Assembly: GCF_029168945.1 (NCBI RefSeq)
Contig: NC_083605.1
Location: forward strand, 27,851,280-27,915,279
Direction: 5' to 3'
Length of the DNA stretch: 64,000 nt
Source of the DNA: Cannabis sativa
Lineage: Eukaryota; Streptophyta; Magnoliopsida; Rosales; Cannabaceae
Below are positions 47,867-60,973 of this stretch, piece after piece (within the stretch, counting starts at the first letter, position 1; the number at the start of each line of letters is the position of its first letter). The position numbers were made by a program, and so were the translations under genes. The notes beneath the pieces were generated by a model. The model worked only from the letters and a program-made list of their open reading frames with translations, was not told where the DNA came from and did not search any database.

Positions 47867-48960
47867 GGGAAATTGAGGAGAGGTTATTCCATGCCTCTAT
47901 TGCGATGTGTGTTACCAGTAGAAGCTAATGAAATAATCAGAGAAATTCATGAGGGTTTCTGTGGAGATCATGCAGGCTGGAAAAGCTTATCCAAAAAGAT
48001 AATTCGTTAAGGATACTATTGGCCAGCTATTAACAAAGACACACATGAATTTGTCAAGAGATGCGATAAATGCCAAAGGTTTTCACATATACTTTGTGTA
48101 CCACCAACCGAGTTGAGGATGATGACCTTGCCATAACCATATGCAATATGGGGAATTGACCTGATTGAGGCTTTACCCACAGAATGAGGTGGAGCAAAGT
48201 ATACAGTTGTGGTAGTCGACTTCTTCACAAAATGGACAGAAGTTGAACCTTTGGTTTCTGTCACATTCAAGAAGGTTCTTGATTTTGTCATAAAAAACAT
48301 CATATGTAGGTTTGGCATTCCAATCAAGATAGTATCTGATAATGGAACTCGATTTGATGGCAAATTATTCATTGAGTTCTATGAAAGGAATAAAATAATT
48401 AAGAGCTTCTCATCAAAATTGAGGCCTCAGTCAAATTGATAAGTAGAAGTTGTTAATAAAACCTTGAAGGATACTATTAAGAAGAAGTTAGATGCTGCCA
48501 AAGGAAGATGGGTAGCTACTGCAAGTACTCTGGGCCCATAGAACTACAGAGAAAACAACAATGGGACACACTCCATTTTCATTAGCATTCGGCTCGAAAG
48601 TAATGTTACCTGTAAAGGTTAACATTGCGACCCACAAGCGTGAATTCTACAATCCGGAGCAAAACCAAAAACTTCAAAATATGTCCTTGGATCTGCTTGA
48701 GAAAAAATACAATGAGTCACAAATAACCAATGCAGCTTACCAACACCGAATAACGAGATACTTTACTAAAAGAGTCTGAAAGATGCTATTTAAAGTAGAA
48801 GATTCGGTATTTAGACATGTATTTGCAAATACGCGAGATCTAGCGGCAGGAGTGTTCAACCCAAACTGGGAAGGCCCGTATATCATTGAAGTTGTGGTAG
48901 GAACCAGGGTTTATAGATTATCTTAGCTTAATGGCTCGCTAATATATAATCATTAGAATA
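47867..48960 (+). pseudogene. Tat-lineage integrase (decayed)
   Basis: It begins [12 protein letters not shown], then the zinc-finger region [12 protein letters not shown] ... CDKCQRF, and the catalytic core WGIDLIEALP, VVVDFFTKWTEVEPL and IVSDNGTRFD. Stops and frameshifts break it (48008-48010, near 48136, 48185, 48437, 48539 and after ITRYFTKRV). It is the continuation of 37220-40857 and shows where the nested material ends. Confidence 0.85.
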
Positions 48961-49689
48961 GCGAGCATTTACAGCCTTATTACCAGTAATTTTATTATGT
49001 AAAAATGTTATATCAATCTTTGTAATGATTGATCATTGTTCTGAATAAAAGTTGATTTTTTTCAAGTAATTATAAAGTTTATTTTCTTTAAATTACTTGG
49101 GGACATATATGTGTATAATAACTAGAGTCCACCTAAAAATACTACAATGCTCAAAACCTAAAAATTAAAAAAAAAATCACAAAAGAAAGGATTGAAAAAC
49201 CTTTTCTTTAAGAGAAAATTAAATTAGCTATTATAAGTGAGATTCTTTCTCAACAAAAAGTTATATGCAATCATAATAAATAACGGCTAGCATGATTATA
49301 GCATGTATTGTAAACGAGATACAAACGTATCTTGAGAAATAATACATAAGCTAAATTATGAATAGAGGATTAACTATTCGTATAAGCAATCAAAAAATAT
49401 TCAAAATAGTTCTTAAAAGAACTATTCAAAATATTTGAAGTTTGCTCTAAATATATCACATTGCAAACTGCTCGCGAATAACATAGCACATTGCATACAG
49501 CTCGTCTAAATCAAGATAATGATGATAGAATGCATGTAATCCAAAAATATCCTAAGCAAAGTCCAAAAAATTATTTTATTGTGAATTCAAACACAATAGA
49601 TAAATATTAATAACTCGAAGAAAGTAGGATAAAAGGCATAAAAGTAAATATACATAAATTAGCAATGTTGGCCATCCAACAAAGCAAAA
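48961..49689 (+). mobile_element. Spacer of the Tat element after integrase
   Basis: AT-rich and non-coding. A partial direct repeat of the AATCGC...ACATTGCA type (49453-49500, with CACATTGCAAACTGCTCGCG and CACATTGCATACAGCTCGTC) is the only structure I see. Confidence 0.5.
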
Positions 49690-52600
49690 GATTTAGCGGA
49701 CTCTTCTTCTTCTTCAACTTATTCTTCTGTGGTATCTTCATTTCTCTTGGTTTGTTCGTAGAAATCCAGCATCTTCTCAGCGCCATCCTCGAAGAAACTT
49801 AAATCAATATTTGGATTCATTAACCAAGCCTTATAAATAGAACGCTTGGCAACAGAATTACATCTGGCATTGGCATTGGCTTCGGCTCCTTCAAGTTTAT
49901 CTTTGGCTTCATTAAGCTCTTCCTAGATTTCCGATGGGCCTCGAGATGATCCTTGGTAGCTTTTTGGGCATTCTCAAGCTCAGTCTTGTAATATTTTTCT
50001 ACTCTTTGGCTTCCCTCTTTAGTCGAAGAATCTCAGCTTGAGAATCAGTCCATTGCTTCGCAATAAGTTCACGTTGATGATTGGACTTTCGAAGCTCGGA
50101 CTCCAACTGCTTGATTCTTTGGAGACCCCTTTGATGAGCCAAGTGAGATAGAAGAGATGCAAGTACTAAAAATAAGTTAGGAAAGGATGACTAAAAAGAG
50201 AAGTATGAAATCAAAATACAAAATGAAGATGTAAACTAACTGAGAGAGTAAGATTTAGGCTCCTCTCAAATAAACTCTCAAAATCACCGTCATTTATCAA
50301 ATCCCAGTCATCTTATTGGAAATATTTGTAATGACGCCAACAGGAGGTGGCATACTGCGAGCAAACTTGCAAGTCCTTAATGCCTGCAGAACTAGGCAGG
50401 GGGTAAGAAGGCTCCGAGAACACCATCTCAGGTTGTGAACTCGAGAATCTAACCTGATGAACAGACCCTAAAGCCTATTAATCAGTGCTCGCAACAGTTG
50501 GGACTGAGGAGGTTACTTGAGGTGCCTCTGGCTCGATAACCATCTGGGTCGAGGCGCGTTTTTTGCTGGCTATTATTTTTCTCGATCTCTTCAACAGTTT
50601 TGGGTTCATCCCCAAAGAGGTTTCTGACACAACGCCTCGCTTCTTTCCCTTTTTGGAACCCGAGGTGGATAGGAGGTTTCCAAAATCCATATCTGCGAGA
50701 CAAAATATAAAGTGTCAGCACTTGTGCAAAATAAACAAAAAAAATGTGGAGAGATAATTTCCCACTTAAGAAAATTACCATAGTCGTCAAACAAGGATGA
50801 AGAACTAAAATAATTACTAAACTCCTTAGAATTGGTAATCATGTAAAGATCAAAGGTGTTTAGAGGAGACATGTCCCAATCTGAATGGCTCGTCTTATCA
50901 AAGTTAGTGCCATATTGTTTGGCGATTCTGAGGTAAGAACTATTAAAGCTTAATTGAACATGATGCTTGGGGTACCAACTATCAAACCTTTGAGCGATGC
51001 GATCTACACAATTTCAAATGTAAAAATTGTATTGACTATCCTTAAATTTAACTAAGGAAGTACGCTCGGCCCTAAGTACGGTGGGAGACCATCCACAAGT
51101 ACCAAATTTATTACCTCGGGAGGCATCATCTTCGGCTTCTTGAGGGGTTATTTTCTTTAAATAATGGCTGCGAGCCACGTAATCCCTGTCTTCTTTGTTG
51201 GCAGGAACTGGAACTTGCTGCCAGTCTGAATATTTTAGGATTTTTGAAGTCTCAAGAAGACTGTTTGCTGTCGAGAAGAGCACATGCCTTCAAGTTTTCC
51301 TCATGAAACAAGAAGTTAGTGGCTTGCAGCCCAAAGGGGAGACCAAGGAGAATCCTGTGCCTCTTTTCCATTTCCAGAGTTGGAATAGGTCTCCTCATAA
51401 CCGCTATCAATACAACACAAGCAATATTTGTCAAAATTAACGCTCAAAACCAAGTTTTTGAGAAAAGGCAATACTTATGTATGATTTGGGATGCAATTGT
51501 GTTAATAAGAGCGAGACCTGATGTCTAAAAGAATTCATCCTTGAATTCATTCTTGTTGGCTAGCCTTACAATAATCCTTTGATCATTGGTGTGGGTCCTG
51601 AGATAATAAAAACCTCCATCTCCTCACTGCCTTTCGGGATAGGCCTTCACTGAATGAAAGTAAAGAATTTCAAGTGGGGTCATACACTCCCACTTCAGAA
51701 TGTGATATAAAACTTTTAAACTGGCCAATATTCTGTACGAATTTGATACCAGCTGGAATGGAGCAATTCCAATGTAGTTACAAAATTCCTTGAAATAGTC
51801 CTTGAGAGGAAGTACTGCTCTGCCTCTTATATGTTCAAGGCCCCAAGCACCTATTTGAGATGGCTCGCTAGTGCTACAACCTTCTTCTCAAACCACTTTT
51901 TCAGGAGAAAAGCAACTGAACTCTCCCTTGGCAACAGACCCAACTCAGCATCCTTGTTCGTATGCAACAGTAGGATCTTGAGGAGTCTTTGATTGGAGGT
52001 AAAAATAGTGGTCTCACTAAGGGAATATTAGTTAAATTAGAAGGTTCAGGCCAAGCTGCTTCTCGCAAATAGTGATGCTTACCCTCTATTTTCTCTTGCA
52101 AAAATTGCCTATAGCGACTAGAAGTTTTATCTTAGTTAGTTTTTACAAGGTGGTCCTTAATTTTCTCATCATTTACCTAAAAATGATTTTGGGTATGTTA
52201 ATTCTAGGTCTTAACTTTATGGCAGAAATTTGAGGATAAACTGATTCTAAGAATCTTGAGATTGTGATTTTTGGGAAAAATTGGGACATAATTATGATTA
52301 ATAATAGCCCAATTTCTAGAATAACAGAGCATAAGTGAAACCCATAAATTTATGAATCGTAAAACCTAAAATTTTCTAGCCCTAGAAGTTATTCAGATGA
52401 ACAAAATAAAAATTACCCAAACATCAAAACAATACAGATAAGGAAAAACCAACTAAGGAAAAGAAATTATGAAGACATAAAGATAAATCTATAAAGGAAA
52501 GAGAGTAATCACTTACTGTTTTGATGGAAACTTATGGACAGATGGAAACTTGGCGATTGAAGCTTTGAAGGTTGTAAAACTAGGTTTCAATGGCCTCTGG
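49690..52600 (-). pseudogene. Antisense reading-frame relics of the Tat element
   Basis: On the minus strand, broken frames can be followed from about 52100 to 49690. They show pieces such as SNLTNIPLVRP, KRHRILLGLPFGL, WQQVPVPANKEDRDYV and a charged coiled-coil end (RIKQLESELRKS, EILRLKREAKE near 50000-50110). An extra antisense frame between integrase and 3' LTR is known from Tat-lineage elements. Position and orientation fit, but I assign it by placement more than by sequence, and many stops make it non-functional. Confidence 0.45.
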
Positions 52601-52959
52601 AGCAAGAAATGAAATCAACTAAAATGCATAGGAAATATGTAAGAGATAACGAGGGCATGCGAGTTTGAAAAGGAACAATAGAAGTTTTTGGCAAGGAAGC
52701 TCAATGGTTTGAAAAATAAAAATGGCAAAATAAGATGCTTAGTTTCAAATTTATACTCAATAAACGATCACCGTTTGATCAAAGAATATTTAATCTAACG
52801 GAGGGGAACTGTGCAAAATGGGAACAGTCAGAGCATTAAATGCTCAATGATATGCCTCGAAGTTCTGAACCACCAAAACTCAAAAGGGTTAAATACGATT
52901 ATACCTCTAAGATCATTTAAAAAATCTTTTTAATTAAAAAGCACTTTTTAGTGGGCAAT

Positions 52960-53830
52960 TTTTATACCTAAAATTCAACTATTTATTAAAAGCTAACACA
53001 TGTCCTACAGAAGGAATATGAACCAACTCAGGGAATATAATAATGACAGTGCATCATTTAATGCAATTTAAATAACTCATTTCAATTAATTAAGTTCGGT
53101 AGAAATATTTAAACTCACTATCTTATGCAAGATAAGAATAATAACTATTTAACTAATTGACGAGACATACATTCGCCTTGAGATAAATAAAGTAGTAAAA
53201 ATAGACAAGACAAGATATCGAAGGTCTTACAAATTGTGGACTGACGTACATGAGCATGGTGAAAATAACCACACTCAACCGTCTCGCATTCTACACGATG
53301 TAGTAGTCATATCTCATCATCACTATAAATAAGAGAGTACTGCGAGATGAAACATGTCTATAGTTATCATTTTTTCCTATTAAGACGGATAAGGATGCTA
53401 ACTCATACTCGACAAGATGCAACCTTCTTAGTCAACATAACTGTTTAAAGGATAAGGCAAGAGATAGTTGGGTAGTTATTAGATATTATCCCATGTTTTA
53501 ATAAGTGAAATGTTTGGAATGTCCATGTCTAATTAGTAGTTGTAAATGAATCAGTCCCAATAAAAATAACTGCCAACATATATACCTATAAGGGGCAGAA
53601 TCCATGGGGAAAGGGATAGAAAAAAATAGAGAGGAAATTGTATTGTTTATTATACTGAGATTTATACTCTGTATTCAAATACATATGCCTAATAATACGG
53701 ACTCGTGGAGTATGTAAATTTTAACTACAAAACTACGTAAAATATCTAGTGTTTATTATCTTTATTATTAAATTCTGTAGTGCACTTATTAAGTAAAAGG
53801 CTATATATTTGGTTAGCGAAAATCTACGTT
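52960..53830 (+). repeat. Probable 3' LTR of the Tat element
   Basis: A tract TTTTTAGTGGGCAATTT near 52947-52963 could be the plus-strand primer. TATAAATAAG lies at 53324-53333. The right end reads GCGAAAATCTACGTTAACA, like the ends of Tat-type LTRs. No 5' partner is in the window, so the borders are estimates. Confidence 0.4.
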
Positions 53831-55134
53831 AACAGTTATATATTGCCCAAGGGTGGTGCTGAGGACGAGGAATGTTGCCTAATCTCACTCTCCTTTTATC
53901 TCATGTTAGCTTGAGAAGATAATTGTGTTGAGAGTCAGCTACTTCTTCATCCCTCTCGGCCAATAATCTTTAAAGTTCCTGGATCTTCTCTTTATTACTA
54001 ATTGCTTCAGTTACTAATACTAGCATATTTTTATCATTGCCAATAGTTAGTGCTTAGAGCGGAGTAATGAGATCAGCTGACAGCAAAAGGAGTGTCTTCT
54101 AGAGAATGTTCAGATATGCAACTCCCTGCCTGAACTTTTTGAACAAAGAGGTTCACTGATTCCTGAACGAGATTTGTACGCATTGCATGAGCTCTTAATC
54201 AAGTTACAAGTCTCGTATAGGATGTAGGATTAACATTTGAAGTACCCTTGTTGATTGATCTCCCTAGAGAAACATCCAGTCACCATGTTATTTTGGGAAC
54301 GATTTAGGGTTTGCTTTGGGAACCCTTACATTGTCACTTCTAGCCTTCTTTGAGAAGGAAAAAGGCATCCTACAACCCTCATCTAATCTTAGATGTAATA
54401 AAGGGTATTCGTTGTTCTCAACAGATGCCCCCTATTGGCCTTGACGGTTGACAATGATTATAATGTTAGGCCTGATTGGCACATCTCTTACCGATTCCCT
54501 CATTTCAAGAGACTTCAGTGAGAGTGATATTTTTGTCCCCTTCCTGTCTTTTGTTGCCTTCCTACCTCTCAGAGTTTGAGAAGTTAGTGCTGCCTCCGTT
54601 TCCTTTGTGAAAATAACCATCACTAAAGCAACAGTAGGTGAAAAAATTGGGATGGAACCAATCAGGGTACACTCTTGGCCCCATCCCTTCTAGGTAGTTA
54701 TGGTATAACCATTCGTTGTTGGCTCCCTTCTTTCCTTAACAACCTTTGTAGTGGACCTTTCCCTTGCTTGGGCTTGTCTCTTTTTGAAGCCTTTTGTAGC
54801 CTTGCCTCTCAAGGCTTGCGCAGTCTTAGGGACGTCCTTCACACATTTTCCTCTTCCAGCCTTTTTAGCTGGAGTAGGTTTCTTCACATTCTCCATCAGT
54901 TTGGGTACCATGCATGAAATGGGTGCTCGATCAATAGAGATTGCCGCCAGGAAGCAATTTTTTTCCTCCTTGGCTAAAAGATGTCATTGGTAGTTTGTGA
55001 AAGTAAACTGTGTTTTGTGGGACTATTTTTCCTGAAAATGATAAATACAATTAGCACCCAAAATTTAAAGGTAAAGAATAATCATCATAGTTGAAAATGA
55101 AAAGGAGAATGGGTCCCATCAGGCGTGCCAAAAA
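53831..55134 (-). pseudogene. Minus-strand gag relic with primer site
   Basis: On the minus strand, TTTTTGGCACGCC...GGGACCC at 55134-55111 resembles a Ty3 primer site followed by a leader. A lysine-rich start VPKLMENVKKPTPAKKAG then lies at 54911, and farther on a decayed charged coil runs near 53900-54050. Stops are frequent. The likely source is a second Ty3 (Tat-like) element inserted in inverse orientation. The evidence is placement plus composition. Confidence 0.35.
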
Positions 55135-56982
55135 TTATGTTAAGCAAAAATTTTACATTTAAAATATTAAAAGGCAAAATATAATTCCACTTATGCCAAA
55201 TTTATAGCATAAGAGTTTATTAATTTAAGTTCAACCCATCCAATATTATAAGAATAATCTCTTAATTACAATCATTTCATTTAAAAGAAACATATTTTGA
55301 TTCCAATTTTGATAATATTAAATAATCAAAATAATTTGGGAGAAAATTAGGTGAATTTGAAATTGTAGCTGAACTCAGTAGTTTTAATTAATTAAGCTAC
55401 CTACATACCTTCTTGTGAAGGATCAAGCCACTTGTAGTTCAGAATAAGGTATTTTAAAATTTAAATATAAGAGTTCCGGTAGATGACCACTTTCAAGAAT
55501 TATGTGTTATTTAAAAATTTGGAAAAATTCCTTAGTGGATGACGTTTTATGAAATTTTGAGATTTTTGTTTTATATCATTTTGCAATATTGGTGACTGCA
55601 CTACATATTTTTTTTTATGAATCAAGTCAAACGTAGTTCAAAATATTTGTGAGGCTTTGATAAGTAAGAGATGAATGACCTCTTTTTTAAAATGTCATTT
55701 AATTTATTACGGTTTTGGTTTTGGGAAATTTACACCCTAGTACATAAATTGTAATTAAATTTTAAAATTGTGGTGGATCTATTATAATTTAAAGTTATAC
55801 CGTTTTATCTTGCCGTTTTTAAAATAATTAGTTTTCCTTTACGTCAGGACATCTTGTCCACCAAAGTCAGAAAATTAGCAAATGCTTTGATGATCACTTT
55901 CTCTTCAAGTTCCATTTCCAAAACCATGAAACAAAAACCAAATAAGATTGTTGCTCCAACATCTATTACTTTTTTTTTCCAAAAAAATAAAAAGTTAAAA
56001 ACTGACGATCTTAACCGTCAGTAGGATTATAGTTTTTGCCATTAATGATCAAAATTAAAACTTAAAATGAGTTACACAGTTTCAAAATAAAAGACATAAA
56101 AGTAAAGAAACACGCAGTGCTTACCGCAAATATTATGTAATGGAAGTTGTCAGAAACGAGAGCCACAAAAAAATAGAAGGGCTGAAATTATGGGAGTGAA
56201 GTGGTGAGAATGGCGACTGGTGAGAGTGGTAAGGCAGTGTGTTTTATTCAAACATATTAATAATAAATATTGAATTTATTTATTTTTATTTTATATTTAA
56301 GGATTATATTATCTTTCAGTATACTAATAGGTTTATTGGCGTAACGTACATCATTATGTTTGATTATAGTTTACTATGTATTGAAAAAAAAATATTGTTC
56401 CAACGAACAGAAACTAGTAGGTTTATTGACATACATAATAGTAGGCTATATTAAATAGAATGAATTGTTATTCCAATATACAAAAAGAAATAAAAAATTA
56501 TTTTAATATGGCAAAATAAACTAATAGATTTATTAGCAGATACGATAGTATAGGCTATACGAAAATGCTATTATGTAAATAAAAAATTAAAATTTGTTTC
56601 AATATGCCAAAATAAACTAATGTATTAGTATAGGCATAGTATAGTCATATATATATGCTAAATAAACTTATGAGCAAGACATTTCATGTGAACAAGGTAT
56701 TTCATTATATTCAAATCTTTGACAAGTGCATATATTGTTATCTAAGTTTACTATGTAAGACATATTACAGTCATGTACTTTGTATACAACTAGATTTGAT
56801 GTCTAGACTTGAAAAAAAAAATAGACTAATTAGTTTGTTATTTTATAGCACACATTGTGTTTGAAATAAAAATTGAATTGTAGTTCCAATATACGAAAAA
56901 TAGACTAATAGGTTTATTGGCGCATATCATTATGTTTGATTATAGTTTACTCTGTATTGAAAAATATAAAATGTTGTTCTTG
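55135..56982. repeat. AT-rich repeats without genes
   Basis: 55139-56240 may be the LTR of the minus-strand relic (inner edge TGTTAAGC) but its outer end is not clear. From 56328 on, a ~75-bp word with TTTATTGGCG, CATTATGTTTGATTATAG and TTTACTATGTATTG occurs at 56328-56400 and again at about 56911-56980. Shorter AAATAAACTAATAG/TTTATTAGC variants lie between. No coding frame carries a recognisable domain. Confidence 0.45.
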
Positions 56983-57491
56983 TTAGACTATATATATAGT
57001 GTATGTAATATAGCATATACAAATGATATGAAATGCGGAAAATAAACTGTAATCATATCAATAATATATGCAATGAAAGGATCGATGTACCTCCAGCCAT
57101 TGATCTTTGAGCTTCAATCCCTGCGATAGCTTCGGTATTGGAGTTCGGGCTTCCTCGCTCTCTCAACTCTCTTTAGATGGAATTTGCTGAATGGATTCAG
57201 AATGAGTGAGGAGCTCGGGGACCGAGACCCTATATTTATAGGTGAGATACTCCATCAGTATCTGCGCCACATTAATTGTCAGAATATTTTGACAATTAAT
57301 TCAGGAAATCAAATCAGGTAATGAATATAGAAATCTGACCATATATAGAATATTACATAATTGATTTTATCCAGATTCAATGAATATAAAATATTCATTT
57401 ATCAGAAAATCAATTATTTATTTATTTCCTTAAATAGAAAATCATTTCCTTAATTAGAAAATAATTTCCATAAATAAAAATATTCTAATAT
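56983..57491 (-). repeat. 3' LTR of Copia element G
   Basis: On the minus strand it runs from TATTAGAATATTTTT to TAGTCTAACA, ~509 bp. TATAAATATAGGG is at 57229-57241, with a CTCGGTCCCCGAGCTCC hairpin-like stretch just after. The inner side abuts the tract CCAAGTGGGAGAA (57492-57504). Confidence 0.75.
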
Positions 57492-57504
57492 TCTCCCACT
57501 TGGT
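57492..57504 (-). other. Polypurine tract of element G
   Basis: CCAAGTGGGAGAA on the minus strand lies directly before the LTR. Confidence 0.75.
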
Positions 57505-57791
57505 CAGCATTTAAACTAAAATATTCAAACCCAACGTTCCTCATTATATAATAAACATACGAATCATAGCGACATGTCCTCATTATGAATCGAGTATTAT
57601 CTTCCATGTATTACAATACATTTATTATATAACAATGTACTTTATGTGGCAATGTACTTAAGTGAATAAACCCTAAACCTTATGTTTATTCAGGTCCTCT
57701 GAAATTTTTCTCAAATGTAAAATTAAGATGCGCATAAATATGAGAAAATCAAAAATAAGAGTTTCATTAATAATAACTTTATTTGTACAAA
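57505..57791 (-). mobile_element. Untranslated 3' spacer of element G
   Basis: AT-rich, no frame. It lies between the RNase H stop codon and the polypurine tract. Confidence 0.6.
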
Positions 57792-59510
57792 TTACATAAG
57801 GGAACCAAGTCCCATGTTCTCTACATGATCCTTGAATTTATGAGGTTGCAAGCCTTTTGTCATAGGATCGGCAATCATCAATTCAGTGCTAATGTGTTGA
57901 ATGACCACTTTATTTTCCTTAACACGTTCTCTAATAGCTAAGTACTTAATGTCGATGTGCTTGCTTCGACTTCCACTTTTGTTGTTCTTAGCCATGACAA
58001 CGGCAATTGAATTGTCACAGAACATCTTTAGCGGCCTTGCAATGGAATCAACCACTCTAAGGCCTGAAATAAAACTCTTTAGCCATACACCATGTGATGT
58101 AGCCTCAAAACAAGAAACGAACTCAGCCTCCATAGTAGAAGTAGCAGTCAAAGTTTGTTTGTTACTCCTCCAGGACACAGCTCCACCAGCAAACATAAAC
58201 ACGTAACCAGATGTAGATTTACGTGAATCACTGCAACCAGCGAAATCTGAGTCTGAGTAGCCAACTACTTCTAGATTGTCAGTTCGTTTGAACATCAGTT
58301 TGTAATCCTTAGTACCCTGAAGATACCTCATTACTTTCTTTGCAGCTTTCCAGTGGTCTATCCCCGGGTTACTCTGAAATCTTCCTAACATTCCGACAGA
58401 ATAAGAAATGTCGGGTCTTGTGCACACCTGAGCATACATTAGGCTTCCGACAGCAGAAGCATAAGGAATGTTCTTCATTTGTTCTCTTTCAAAATCATTC
58501 TTTGGGCACTGGCTCAAATTTAATTTATCACCCTTCATAATTGGAGCAACGCTCGGTGAACAATCTTTCATATGAAATCTTTCTAAAACTCTGTTGATGT
58601 AGGCTTCTTGAGATAAACCTAAGATACCTCGGTATCTATCTCTATGAATCTTAATGCCTATGACATAGGATGCTTCACCCATGTCTTTCATCTCAAAGTT
58701 CTTTGAAAGAAATTGTTTCACTTCACGTAGCAACCCTTTATCATTGGATGCAAGAAGAATATCGTCCACATATAAAACAAGAAAACAGATCTTACTCCCA
58801 CTTTCCTTCAGGTATATGCATTGATCCATGACATTCTCTTCAAATCCAAAGGAAGAGATGACATCATGAAATTTTAAATACCATTGGCGGGGTGCTTGTT
58901 TTAATCCATAGATTGACTTCTTGAGCTTGCATACCAAATCCTGACCTTCACTAGAGGAGAATCCTTCTGGTTGTTTCATGTATACCTCCTCCTCTAGATC
59001 ACCGTTCAGAAAAGCAGTTTTTACATCCATCTGCTCCAGCTCTAAATCAAAATGAGCAACTAATGCCAAGATGACTCTGAGGGAATCTTTCTTTGATACA
59101 GGAGAAAAAGTCTCCGTATAGTCAATTCCTTCCTCTTGAGTGAATCCTTTAGCAACAAGTCTCGCTTTGTACCTCTCAGTGTTGCCTAATGAGTCTTTCT
59201 TAGTTTTATAGACCCATTTACAGCCAATGGCTCTCGCCCCATTAGGCAACTTTACAAGTTCCCAGAATCTGTTGCACCTCATAGAATTCATTTCATCATC
59301 CATAGCATTGTACCACAATTTTGATTCTCTACTGTTCATAGCTTGTAAAAACGTTTCTGGATCATTTCCAATTCCAATATCAGATTCTAATAAATACACA
59401 ACATAGTCTTTGTAAATTTTTGGTTTGATAGGTCTAGTAGATCTTCTTAAGACTTCACCAACAGGCTCTTGGGGAGCGACGGTGGTTCGGCGGGTTGTTC
59501 AACAGTTGCA
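57792..59510 (-). pseudogene. RT-RNase H of Copia element G
   Basis: A long open frame that extends upstream of its first ATG (59399) to about 59470-59510. RT motifs are AIGCKWVYK, ARLVAKGFTQ, QMDVKTAFLNG, SIYGLKQAPRQWY and the active-site YVDDILLASND. The RNase H part has GYSDSDFAG, STMEAEF, KHIDIKYLAIRE and ADPMTKGL. This domain pair is intact over 535 codons, so it could still be read, but it is out of frame with integrase. In Copia elements RT makes cDNA inside the Gag particle. Confidence 0.9.
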
Positions 59511-60973
59511 GGCAACTCTTGAACATTTTGATCTACTGGATTATCATTACCAACTTGTGGATCTTCAGTGATTGGTAATGGTTGTTGAACATTCGTTTGA
59601 ACTACAGGAGTGTTAACCATTATCAATCTTGCTTTTGAAGTGGAAGGTTCTGAAGGATCTTTCTCAGGACCTAAGTCCTTTGATTGATCACTCCCCTTTG
59701 ATCAAGGCATTCTCAAGAAATTGTGCATTCCTTGATTCCACAATTCTTGTGCTATGAGATGGACAATAAAACTTGTAACCTTTAGACTTTTCAGCGTACC
59801 CTATAAAGAATCCGCTTATGGTCCTTGGGTCCAATTTCTTCTCTTGTGGATTATATATTCTGACTTCAGATGGACATCCCCAAATGCGTACATGATTCAA
59901 ACTTGGTTTCCAACCTTTCCATAATTCAAAAGGAGTTTTTGAGACTGCCTTTGTTGGAACTCGGTTTAATATGTACACGGATGTCTTTAATGCTTCAGTC
60001 CACAAGGATTTAGGAAGATTAGAGTTGCTACTAAGCATACTCCGCACCATGTCCATTAATGTTCGGTTTCTTCTTTCTGCAACACCATTTTGCTCGGGTG
60101 TACCGGGCAAGGTGTAATGGGCAACAATCCCATTTTCTTCAAGAAACTTCGCAAATGCACCAGGTGCTTGTCCATCTTCTGTGTATCTACCATAATACTC
60201 ACCTCCTCTATCTGATCTCACTATCTTAATTTGCTTGTTGCATTGTTTCTCTACTTCAGCTTTAAATATCTTAAAGACATCTAATGCTTCACTTTTATTA
60301 TGAAGTAAGTAGATATACATGTAGCGTGAGTAATCATCTATGAATGAGATGAAGTATTTCTGACCATGTGACTCCATATATGGACTACATATATCAGTAT
60401 GTATGATTTCTAATATTTCGTAACTCCTATGGACACCGGTTTTGACAGACTTGGAGGTTTGATTTCCCTTAATGCAATCCACACAAGTATCAAAGTCAGT
60501 AAAATCTAAGGTATTGAGTACCCCATCTTTTACCAACCTTTTAATTCTATCAATGGAGATATGTCCCAATCTCCGGTGCCACAATGTACAGGAATCCTCT
60601 TTCATAACACATCTCTTAGTGCCAGCGTGAACATGCATAACATTATTAGTGGTATTATTTTGTAAATTAAGGCAGTAAAGACCATCAGACAAAATACCAT
60701 TTCCAACACATTCAGATTTATAATATAAATTAAAATATTTGTCTGAAAATGTAAAGGAAAAACCAAAGGGTATAAGTCTTGAAACTGAAATCAAGTTTCT
60801 AGAGAAACTTGGTACATAAAAGGTCTTTTCTAACTTTAAAATAAAACCATTACTTAAAACTAAATTGCATGTTCCAATAGCTTCCACATGTGAGCCCATC
60901 TTGTTTCCAGATAAGATGCTTTGCTCACTTGCCACTGGCTTCCTTAGATTTTGAATATCCTGCAAGGAATTTG
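59511..60973 (-). pseudogene. Integrase and protease remainder of Copia element G
   Basis: A 425-codon frame (60965-59688) with the Copia pre-integrase zinc region (HRRLGHISIDRI ... CVDCIKGNQ) and the DDE core (HTDICSP, DDYSRY, PEQNGVAERRNRTL). Upstream, the protease motif is broken: IDSV stands for the usual IDSG, and a frameshift follows at about 60970. A further frameshift lies at the ORF end (a G run near 59690) and one near 59470, so the polyprotein is in at least four pieces. Confidence 0.88.

Noticed and set aside
54690..54911. Lysine-rich 73-codon frame as a nuclear or histone-like host protein
   Set aside because: It lies next to a retroelement-type primer site and is followed by decayed frames; no H1 fold motif is visible.
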